NCBI GenBank assembly: GCA_016929135.1 | Contig: JAFGJK010000101.1 | Location: 1 to 59,574 of the forward strand | Source: Spirochaetota bacterium | GTDB taxonomy: Bacteria; Spirochaetota; UBA4802; UBA5550 | Reading direction: 5' to 3' | DNA length: 59,574 nt | In this document: positions 51,401 through 57,453 of the stretch, one piece after another | Layout: the number at the start of each line of letters is the position of its first letter | Numbering within the stretch: the stretch's first letter is position 1 | Notes under the pieces: model-generated | What the model saw: only the letters and a program-made list of their open reading frames with translations | Told to the model about the DNA's origin: nothing | The model's database searches: none | Made by a program: the position numbers and the translations under genes

Positions 51401-51561
51401 GGGAGGGCGTTCTCGTAGGGGGTGATCACCGTGAGCTTCGGGAACTCGATGCTCGGCAAGAGCTGCACCGGCAGCCGGTCCAGGGATATCACCCCCAGGA
51501 GGCAGATCCCCAGGTAGAGCATGGCGGTGGTGACCCGCCGGCGTATCAGAGCCTCGATCAT
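48463..51561 (-). CDS. RND efflux permease B (tandem pair)
   Basis: The 1,032-residue permease starts ATGATCGAGG at 51561, overlapping the HlyD stop by four bases. TM1 TAMLYLGICLLGVISLDRL is followed by the RND porter domains (ITPYENALPSEIETLVTRYV). TM4 reads IGMMTDSGIVVLES, one Asp kept and the second replaced by Ser; TM10 reads VAGIVVNNAIVLFDYIR, with Asn replacing Lys. This D/S-N pattern differs from permease A's D/N-N. It is likely part of a heteromeric pump similar in principle to MdtB-MdtC. Substrate cannot be read from sequence. Confidence 0.93.
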   Translation of the reverse strand: MIEALIRRRVTTAMLYLGICLLGVISLDRLPVQLLPSIEFPKLTVITPYENALPSEIETLVTRYVEEAVSAVNGVVSVQSESLEGLSLVTASFQWGTNMDLALVETKEKVDLAKGELPQDAGMSMVVKFDPRAEPVMIYSIVNKGGDFRQVRRRIERELVPYLERVEGVALVEAGGGFRRQINIDLDVAKIYSHSLSLAEVMERLASENQSFPAGYLERGSVEYLVRAAGEFRELDEIRDVAVGRNEAGVPVYLHQVGTVEDSFRDRKSIVRSDGGEAVALYIHKEPGKNTVATCARVDEEMTRIREKYRKDFTIRRIYDQSEFIQNSVDNVFSEAIMGALIAFLVLYVFLGELRAPVIIATAIPISILGTFGLMYFKGISLNTMSLGGLALAIGMMTDSGIVVLESIAQKRAESKGKDPVRPAIDGTNEVMLANIASNVASVVVFLPIVFLSGLSGALFAELALTITFTQIFSTLGSVTLIPMLATLSVPVPARLRSFLTRGASLQTRIHNWGDGVMVRAEELYVRVIELALSRKRQVLAGGVACMLLGLLLFPLLKAELMPPVDPGEFTVELSLPQGTTLEETAMASARVEGYFRTQPYVQGVFAKVGSDPEESITEQTSGRRCNSALVKVLLVKSRRPHVREIVRRFRNEVPFGDRVRADVVLKESVIESVVARRRKPVHVEVYGAEFSMLTAIGNEVKRSLAGISGVTGIAALFDRGEPELKVEIDRNRLASLGVSVSHLAATIRAALHGEVATRFRDRDEEIDMRVRLQKADRTGSESLYKIMVKSESGGVIPVSQFATVTEGTSTSKIIRSEQSRVNVVTADVAGNADTVLDRVRAALSRLRLPEGYEVKMIGELDEAVKVLGEMRFALVLAIVLIYMVLAAQFQSLKSPLIVMLSIPVASLGISGALLVTGKSLNINSGIGIVLVAGIVVNNAIVLFDYIRLEQGRGLSIHDAIVSAGRRRLRPILMTSLVSVCALLPVAVGIGEGSELQQPMAMAVLGGITVSTFLTLVFIPTVYSLVYRERER

Positions 51562-52970
51562 AGGCGTTCGGTCCCCTTCCTCTTCGGCAGCACCATGCCG
51601 GGATACACGCTGTTCACCCCCTTCGCCACGATGGTATCGCGCTCCTCGATCCCCTTCGTGACCTCCACCGAGTCGCCGAACTGCGGGCCAAGGATCACCT
51701 TCTGCCTGAAGGCGATCCCCTTCTTCACGAGATAGAGCTCCCCCTGGTCGCCCACCGCCGTGATGAGCGCCGAGCGCGGCACCAGGAGCCTTTTTTCCGG
51801 GCTCCCCACACGGATTTTCGCCCGGGCGAACATCCCCGGCACCAGCGCCATGCCGGGATTGGCCATCTCCGCCTTCACCTCCACGGTCCTGGTCTTGGTG
51901 TCCAGGAGCGGGGTGATGCGGGCGATCCTCGCCTCGAAGGTCCGGTCCCCCAGGGCGTCCACGGTGAAGTCAACCCGCTGCCCCTGGTGGAGTTTTTTTA
52001 AATCCTTCTCGTTCACGTTCACCGCCACGTAGACCCGTGCGATGTTCATCACCACGGCGATCACCGAGTCCCCCTTCACCATCTCCCCGGCCTCCATGTT
52101 CTTGGATGCCACGATCCCGGTGAGGGGAGAGCGGATCGAGGTCTCCCGGAGCATCATCTCAGTGGAGCGGATGGCGTTCTCCGCCTGCCGTATCCGCGAC
52201 TGCGCCGACTGGAGCTCGGCGTACTCGATCCTGGTGTTCAGCTTCTTGAAAAGCTCGATCTTCTCCTTATCCGCGGAGGGGAGGGGATACCCGGCGGTGG
52301 TGATGTCCTCGTCGCGGTACCCCACCAGCTGGATCTCCAGGTCGGCGCCCGCGTTCAGGAGGGCCGTGTGCACCGTGGTGTGCTGGGCCTTCACGGTCTT
52401 GAGCTCGCTCTCGCTCACCCCGCCGGCGTCCCTGAGCCTGGTCTTGTTCTTCAGCACCCGGTCCATGTTCTCGAAGCTTACCTGCTTGTCGTGCAGGTCG
52501 GCCCTGGCCTTCTGGATCATCCGGAACTTCACCTCGATGGCCTTCAGGGCGTTCTCGTATTTCGCCTTCGAGAGGTCGTATGCCTTGCGGGCGATGTCCA
52601 GCTCCGCCTCCTGCTGCCGCATCTGCAGCTCCAGGGGGAGGCGCTCGATCTCGGCGATGAGGGTGCCCGCCGCGACCCTGTCCCCGGCGTCCACCCGGAT
52701 CCTCGCGAGGCGCCCCTCCACCTTCGAGGCGATGGCCACCTTCTCCCGGAACAGGATCTGGCCCAGCAGCTCCAGCTCCTCGGCCACCTCCTTCCGCTCC
52801 ACGGTGACGAGCGCCAGGTCGCCGGGCGCGATGGCGCCGGCCTCTTTCCTGAACGCCCCCTCGTCGTCCCGGAAGGAGAGGGCCCCGCGAACGATCACGC
52901 CGATCAGCACCAGGGCGATCACCACCGCCACGGCCTTCGGCAGCTGTTTCACCTTCCCGAATATCTTCAT
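51558..52970 (-). CDS. HlyD-type periplasmic adaptor (membrane fusion protein)
   Basis: About 470 residues from ATG 52970, with GGGGAATC just upstream (overlapping the TolC stop). N-terminal anchor (AVAVVIALVLIGVIVRGAL, residues about 13-31), lipoyl-domain half KVAIASKVEGRLARIRVDAGDRVAAGT, a long alpha-helical hairpin (about 115-260: LSKAKYENALKAIEVKFRMI and RIRQAENAIRSTEMML), second lipoyl half IRSPLTGIVASKNMEAGEMV, then beta-barrel and membrane-proximal domains with GMALVPGMFARAKIRVG. The long helical hairpin suits contact with TolC. It links the RND pair to the outer membrane channel. Confidence 0.93.
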   Translation of the reverse strand: MKIFGKVKQLPKAVAVVIALVLIGVIVRGALSFRDDEGAFRKEAGAIAPGDLALVTVERKEVAEELELLGQILFREKVAIASKVEGRLARIRVDAGDRVAAGTLIAEIERLPLELQMRQQEAELDIARKAYDLSKAKYENALKAIEVKFRMIQKARADLHDKQVSFENMDRVLKNKTRLRDAGGVSESELKTVKAQHTTVHTALLNAGADLEIQLVGYRDEDITTAGYPLPSADKEKIELFKKLNTRIEYAELQSAQSRIRQAENAIRSTEMMLRETSIRSPLTGIVASKNMEAGEMVKGDSVIAVVMNIARVYVAVNVNEKDLKKLHQGQRVDFTVDALGDRTFEARIARITPLLDTKTRTVEVKAEMANPGMALVPGMFARAKIRVGSPEKRLLVPRSALITAVGDQGELYLVKKGIAFRQKVILGPQFGDSVEVTKGIEERDTIVAKGVNSVYPGMVLPKRKGTERL

Positions 52971-52977
52971 GATTCCC

Positions 52978-54636
52978 CTATTGCTTCGCATCATGCACCC
53001 CCGCCTTCAGTGTGGAGAGCCCCAGGCTCCCGATGTCCAGCCCCATGGCGATCTCCAAGTTCGATGCCGACACCAGGTACTTCACCCGGGCGTCCAGGTA
53101 CGAGATCGCCGCCTGGCCCCGCTCCAGCTCCTTCTTCACCAGCTCGTATCGGACCGTCTCCCCCATGTCCGCCTTGAGCCGCTCGATGGAGAGGAGCGAG
53201 TCGTATACGTCGAGCCATTTCTTTGATATATGGATCATGTTCCACGAGTTGTCCAGGTTCATGAGCCCGGTGAGCACCTCCAGGGCGACCTGCTCCCTGG
53301 TGTCCCGGGCCTTCTCCCTGGCGGTGAACATGGTGATCCTGCTCTCCACGATGCTTCGCCTGTACGAGAGGCTGTCCAGCACCCGGAGGGTCCCGCTCTT
53401 CGTGGAGCCCCTGGTGGCCCCGTTGTCGCCGCTGTCGTAGGAGAAGCCGGCGTCGGCGCTGGAGCCCCAGAGGGCGGAGGATACCTTGAATGAGATCCCC
53501 CAGCTCCGGTCCCTGGGCACGATATGGTCCGCGGCGCCGTCGTCGGTGAGGGCGTACTTCAGCCCCAGGGAGAATTTCGGGAAGTAGTACAGCCGGTCGA
53601 GCCGGTAGCTCTTCCTGCTCATGGCAAAGGAGACGTCGCTGGACTCCACCTCCTTCCGGTTCCTGATCGCCCGGGAGACGTACTCGTCCACGTCGATGCT
53701 GTGCCCCGCCCCGGCCGGGGGGGCGAGGGTGAAATCGGTCTCGATGTCGCCGGCGAGCTCCACCGGCTGCCGCCACTGGATCTTCAGGAACTGCTTGAAC
53801 TGGTTCATGGCGGTGGCGTACTGGTCCATTGCCTTTTCCATGGCCAGCCGGGTCTCCATCACCTTGGTCTCGATCTCCAGGACGTTCAGCGGCGTCGCCT
53901 CGCCCAGCCCCTCCTCAATTTTGATCAGCTCCAGCTGGCGGTTGCTGTTCTCCAGGGTCTTTGCGTGAATCGCCGCGGTCCCCCGGAGCTGCAGTATCTC
54001 GAAATACGCCTGCTGCACCTGCATGATGAGCCGGTTCAGGGCGATGCGGTAGTCGTTGCGCGCCAGGATCGCCTGCAGCTTCGCGATGTCGTAGGCCAGG
54101 CCGCGCTTCCCGCCGTCGTACAGCACGATGTTCGACTCGAAGGAGAGAGTGTTCTGGCGGGAATCGGTGTCGTACCGGTTCACCTGCTGGTTCTTCAGGT
54201 ACGAGACGGAGAGGGAGGGGAAGTAGTCGCGCCACTTTTCGATGATGCTGTAGGTGTAGATCTCCCTTCTCGCCCCGATGGCCTTGAGGTCGAAGCTGTT
54301 GGTGATGGCGATCCCCAGCGCGTCCTCCAGGGTGAGGGTCAGCGGCTCCGTCCCCTCGCCGGAAACGTGCAGCCGGCCGGCCGGGATGACCTCCTCTGCG
54401 CCGGGATTCTTGGGAACAGCCGGTGTGTTCTCTTCGTCTCCGTGGCCGGCGGGGATGGACGGTATTGTCTCTTTGGTGCCGGGATTGTCATGAACGGCCG
54501 GTATCGCCTCCCGTGCGGCCTGCGTGCCGGGGAGCGCCGGGATCTCATCCTGGGCGCCGAGATTGCCGGTGACAATTAAAAATGTGACCAGTACGCAGCG
54601 TGCCCGGAGAGAGGGGAGGTGAAAAGTCCGGCTCAT
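52978..54636 (-). CDS. TolC family outer membrane channel with a repetitive N-terminal linker
   Basis: The 552-residue protein has a signal peptide (VLVTFLIVTGNLGAQ), then about 65 residues of 13-residue repeats (see repeat feature), then the TolC fold from about residue 98: LTLTLEDALGIAITNSFDLKA and the alpha-barrel repeats (YFEILQLRGTAAIHAKTLENS, LNVLEIETKVMETRLAMEKAM) and a second half with SWGISFKVSSALWGSSADA and NSWNMIHISKKWL. It trimerises in the outer membrane to make the exit duct for the pump. It follows a small lipoprotein gene by nine bases. Confidence 0.9.
   Translation of the reverse strand: MSRTFHLPSLRARCVLVTFLIVTGNLGAQDEIPALPGTQAAREAIPAVHDNPGTKETIPSIPAGHGDEENTPAVPKNPGAEEVIPAGRLHVSGEGTEPLTLTLEDALGIAITNSFDLKAIGARREIYTYSIIEKWRDYFPSLSVSYLKNQQVNRYDTDSRQNTLSFESNIVLYDGGKRGLAYDIAKLQAILARNDYRIALNRLIMQVQQAYFEILQLRGTAAIHAKTLENSNRQLELIKIEEGLGEATPLNVLEIETKVMETRLAMEKAMDQYATAMNQFKQFLKIQWRQPVELAGDIETDFTLAPPAGAGHSIDVDEYVSRAIRNRKEVESSDVSFAMSRKSYRLDRLYYFPKFSLGLKYALTDDGAADHIVPRDRSWGISFKVSSALWGSSADAGFSYDSGDNGATRGSTKSGTLRVLDSLSYRRSIVESRITMFTAREKARDTREQVALEVLTGLMNLDNSWNMIHISKKWLDVYDSLLSIERLKADMGETVRYELVKKELERGQAAISYLDARVKYLVSASNLEIAMGLDIGSLGLSTLKAGVHDAKQ
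54357..54549 (-). repeat. Five 13-residue tandem repeats in the TolC N-terminus
   Basis: Residues 30-95 of the TolC protein read as five units of 12-14 residues, each beginning with an acidic residue then xIPA or similar: DEIPALPGTQAAR, EAIPAVHDNPGTK, ETIPSIPAGHGDE, ENTPAVPKNPGAE, EVIPAGRLHVSGEG. In DNA the units are 36-42 bases and share GCCGGGAT cores. The same CCGGCCGGGATGAC occurs at 54377-54390 here and at 55397-55410 in the nearby spacer. Confidence 0.8.
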
Positions 54637-54645
54637 GGCATGCGC

Positions 54646-55200
54646 TCATTTCGTCAGGGGATTGATCCTGCCGTGGAGCTCCCGGACGAATCGCCGTGCC
54701 ACGTCGCGCATCACCGCGACGTCGGCGAGCCGGTCCCTGCCGGAAAGGTACCCCTCGCCGAGCTTCGCGCCGGTGCCGTCGTGCACGGTGAAGGTCACCA
54801 GGGTGTACACGGTCACGTCGGTGAACTCGCCGGTCTCCTGCTCCGACACCGCCCCCTGGATGAAGAGGTCCGCGCCCCTGGAGGTGCAGGCCTCCCTGAT
54901 CCGGTCCGCCACCAGGACCTTCGGCACGCGGGCGTCGCCGTTGCCATGGTACTGCTCTGCCGCGTATCCCAGCCTGAAGAGCTCGTAGGTGACGGCGTCC
55001 CGGAAGTTCTGCACCAGGTAGGGATTGAAGGAGACCTGGCGCCGCTCGAAGTGCCCCACCAGGATTTTCGAGGGCCGCTTCGAGAGCGTCATCTGCCGCA
55101 TGGTGAAATCGAAATGGGTGCAGGAGCAAAAACTTGTGATGATCAGGAGCGCCGCCGGTATTAGGCGCCTCATTTTTCCGGGAATTTGACCCATGATCAT
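54646..55200 (-). CDS. Small lipoprotein of the efflux operon
   Basis: 184 residues from ATG 55200, with GGAGG five bases before it. The leader RRLIPAALLIITSFCSC carries candidate lipobox cysteines at 25 and 27. The mature part (FERRQVSFNPYLVQNFRDAV, LFIQGAVSEQETGEFTDVTV, VTFTVHDGTGAKLGEGYLSG) resembles the domain found in CsgG/TolB-N-type exported proteins: a sensor or assembly factor that pairs with a secreted duct. That resemblance is by eye. It lies directly upstream of tolC and downstream of a palindromic spacer. Confidence 0.75.
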   Translation of the reverse strand: MIMGQIPGKMRRLIPAALLIITSFCSCTHFDFTMRQMTLSKRPSKILVGHFERRQVSFNPYLVQNFRDAVTYELFRLGYAAEQYHGNGDARVPKVLVADRIREACTSRGADLFIQGAVSEQETGEFTDVTVYTLVTFTVHDGTGAKLGEGYLSGRDRLADVAVMRDVARRFVRELHGRINPLTK

Positions 55201-55469
55201 ATTGTCCTCCCCGTCCCCGCTTTCGCGGGGATTAACTCCAGTGAGATCCGCTCCATTCCCGCAGTGGATCCCGCTGGCCAGGATGGCCGAATGGCGCGAA
55301 GGACAGGCCGACGCCTTTCTGCACATCCTATGCAGCGTCGGCACTGAAACATCCTTTTTGGCGGATGTCCGAGAGCGGCCGGCGCTCCGCTGCGCTCCGG
55401 CCGGGATGACGTTGTTGCCAGCGTCGCCCGGGATGAGGTTGTCGCCGTATGTTGATTCCATCGTTCCTT
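55201..55469 (-). repeat. Palindrome-dense spacer (REP-like mosaic) within the efflux operon
   Basis: A 269-base spacer with no believable gene contains three inverted repeats: CCCCGC/GCGGGG (55215-55220, 55225-55230), GCCGACGC/GCGTCGGC with an inner TGCA/TGCA (55307-55314, 55335-55342), and CGGCCGG/CCGGCCG (55376-55382, 55397-55403). There is also a direct repeat GGGATGA-GTTGT-GCC (about 55403-55418 and 55432-55447). The minus-strand reading contains VIPAGAQRSAGRS, the kind of string often seen when dispersed palindromic repeats are translated. Confidence 0.65.
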
Positions 55470-56093
55470 TCATCGCTCCACCTCCTCCCTGATCGTTTCC
55501 AGGTTCTTCACCGGAAGGCCCGTGGCCCTGGCCATGGCGATGGCGGCGGCGATCTCGCCCCGCGATTTATCCTTCAGGCCCATCCTGAGGTACAGGATTC
55601 CCAGGTTCGCCCGGGCGTTTATGAGCGATTCCTCCTCCTGTGCGATGCTCTGGTACTGGTACAGCGCGTCGGCGTACTTGCGGTTCTTCTCGTACAGGAG
55701 CGCCAGGAGCTGCCTGGCCGGCACGTGGTGCCCGTCCTGCTCCACCACCCTGGTGAGGCAGGCGATGGCCTCTGTGTCCTTTGCCGCTGATACCGCCAGG
55801 GTCCGCCCCTTCCAGTAGAGGGCGCCGATGTGGTCCGGGTTCTCCCGGAGTATGCGGTCCTGGTGCTCCAGTGCCCCGGTGAAGTTTTTTTCGTAGTAGC
55901 AGATCTTCGAGAGCATGAGACGGGCGTTCAGGAGCGAGCCGTCGGCATCCAGGGCCCTGCGGAACAGCTCCCTTGCCTGCGGGAACTCCTTTTTCTGGAA
56001 GGCCAGGCATGCCTTCCTATAGGACTCAACGGCCCCGTCGGACCCTGTGCAGGCGACGGCAAGCGCCAGCAGCAGTATCGGTATGAATTTCAT
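55470..56093 (-). CDS. TPR-repeat lipoprotein, first gene of the efflux operon
   Basis: The 207-residue protein has a clean lipoprotein signal: KFIPILLLALAVAC with LAVAC as lipobox, then four to five tetratricopeptide-like helix pairs: LAFQKKEFPQARELFRRALD, SKICYYEKNFTGALEHQDRI, GALYWKGRTLAVSA, QLLALLYEKNRKYADALYQY, NLGILYLRMGLKDKSRG. Lipid-anchored TPR proteins act as scaffolds at outer or inner membrane. Its own upstream region holds the predicted operator and promoter. A palindrome-rich spacer separates it from the next gene. Confidence 0.82.
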   Translation of the reverse strand: MKFIPILLLALAVACTGSDGAVESYRKACLAFQKKEFPQARELFRRALDADGSLLNARLMLSKICYYEKNFTGALEHQDRILRENPDHIGALYWKGRTLAVSAAKDTEAIACLTRVVEQDGHHVPARQLLALLYEKNRKYADALYQYQSIAQEEESLINARANLGILYLRMGLKDKSRGEIAAAIAMARATGLPVKNLETIREEVER

Positions 56094-56220
56094 GGTCGGA
56101 CTGTCTCCAGCTTCTAACGATGTCGATGCCCCCTACTCGTAGGAACGGGTATCACCCCGGAAACGGGAAAAAAAATTCCTCCCTCCAGAAAAAACAGCGT
56201 TCCCCGGACACCGTGAGACC

Positions 56221-56247
56221 GTTCAATCTCCGATTGAACAATTGAAC
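56221..56247 (-). promoter_or_regulatory. Inverted repeat, predicted TetR-type operator of the efflux operon
   Basis: GTTCAATC TCC GATTGAAC (56221-56239): perfect 8-bp arms, 3-base spacer, plus a third half-site ATTGAAC (56241-56247). It lies 20-50 bases downstream of the predicted RNA start in the leader of the TPR gene. The form suits TetR/AcrR-type repressors; no regulator gene is in the window. Confidence 0.55.
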
Positions 56248-56275
56248 AAATATATTTTTTAGGTAGAGTCGGTTC

Positions 56276-56303
56276 ATGGTAAAATGCACGTATATACTGT
56301 CAA
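56276..56303 (-). promoter_or_regulatory. Predicted promoter of the nine-gene efflux operon
   Basis: Minus strand TTGACA (56303-56298), 16-base spacer, TACCAT (56281-56276). The predicted start is close to 56269, with the inverted repeat downstream. Confidence 0.5.
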
Positions 56304-56610
56304 CCGATTTACAGAAAAACAGGCGTTAAATGTAAAAAAATGTTTCAAAGTTGCGCGAAATTCAACGCCAAACAGTGTTCGAAAAATGAACCGCCATTTC
56401 AATCGCGATTCTGCGACGACAATCCTGCGTTATATGAACATGGATTCAATGACGGCGGACCGATTTCGCGTTACGTTAACCACTGGTCAACGGGAGCGGC
56501 GCTGGGGAATTCGAATTTTTTTTGCGTTTTATCGCATAACATTAAAAAAGTGCTTGATTAATCGACATGGGCTTCGTCGGGATGAATCGAACTGATTCGA
56601 AAGGGATGCC

Positions 56611-57453
56611 ATGAGATTGATTGCCACAGTTTTGACCGCGGTCGCATGCCTGTCCGCCGCGCCGGCGCTCCTCGCAATGGGGAGGGAGGAGGCCGCCGCA
56701 TCGTGGGAGCGGGAGGCCGGGGGCGTGATCCTGGGCGAGAGGGTCATGGCTGGTATTCGCAGCGGCGAGGATAACCCGATGCCGGTGACCGCGGAGTGCG
56801 GCGCGGATATACTGCGGGCGGTATGCGCATTGTGCAACGCGGCGCGGTTTGAACTCATGACAGCATCAAGGGACAGCGGCTCCATGGAACACCGGATACT
56901 GGCGGAGCTGATTCGCCGCCTGGAGCGCGTATCAATCGGGAATGCCGTAGCATCGGAACGGGAACCGATGGGAATATACTGTTACGCAGGGATGCTCCCC
57001 GGCAGTATCGGGACATTGGGATCGCATACTGACGTACTCGTTCTTCCGGGTGATGCCATTACCGTTGCCTCATCGACTATACAAAATCCCACTTCATGTT
57101 CAGCGAATAGAGCGGTACAGAAACCATCGGCGAAATATACCGGGGACCTTGATGTCTCCGGATTTCTCGTCGATAGAACCAAGGCTGATTATTATCGTCT
57201 GTTTCTATATCTGTGGGAGGATTCACCATGGTATAAAACAACATTTTTCCATACTCCTGCCGCACGAGGCCCATCTGCCATCGTGCTTTTTTATGCCTTT
57301 TTGCCACCTCTTCTCAATACTGCCATTGAGTTCAACGATACAATGATGATCCACCGCGGAACGTCGCGCGACGCGGAGACGGCAATGAACGCACAAATAC
57401 TCTCTGAGACTGAAATTCACGATTCCGGAGGGATATATGCTTTTTCCACATAG
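56611..57453 (+). CDS. Exported hypothetical protein
   Basis: The 280-residue reading starts at ATG 56611 with AAAGGG five bases before it, and a signal peptide (LTAVACLSAAPALLAMG, residues about 8-24). The first half (CGADILRAVCALCNAARFEL and LAELIRRLERVSIGN) looks coding. From about residue 150 the base composition falls and the sequence becomes less protein-like (SSTIQNPTSCSANRAVQ), so it could be an old frameshift or a fusion with unrelated DNA. I do not recognise it. Its end overlaps the start of the propeller lipoprotein by 17 bases. Confidence 0.5.
   Translation: MRLIATVLTAVACLSAAPALLAMGREEAAASWEREAGGVILGERVMAGIRSGEDNPMPVTAECGADILRAVCALCNAARFELMTASRDSGSMEHRILAELIRRLERVSIGNAVASEREPMGIYCYAGMLPGSIGTLGSHTDVLVLPGDAITVASSTIQNPTSCSANRAVQKPSAKYTGDLDVSGFLVDRTKADYYRLFLYLWEDSPWYKTTFFHTPAARGPSAIVLFYAFLPPLLNTAIEFNDTMMIHRGTSRDAETAMNAQILSETEIHDSGGIYAFST

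Larger units (their letters stand above)
56094..56610. other. 517-base intergenic region between the efflux operon and the 56611 gene
   Basis: The left half holds the minus-strand promoter and operator of the efflux operon. The right half (56290-56600) is AT-richer; one short 103-codon plus-strand reading (56284-56595) exists but has no good ribosome binding site or recognisable sequence. I see no RNA gene. Composition shifts away from that of the efflux operon at about 56.2 kb. Confidence 0.4.

Noticed and set aside
55201..55473. A 91-codon extension of the small efflux lipoprotein
   Set aside because: It translates the hairpin-rich spacer; the lipoprotein signal and ribosome binding site start at 55200.
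56284..56595. A 103-codon plus-strand frame in the gap left of the 56611 gene
   Set aside because: No ribosome binding site, no recognisable motif, biased basic residues from AT-rich DNA, and it overlaps the minus-strand promoter.
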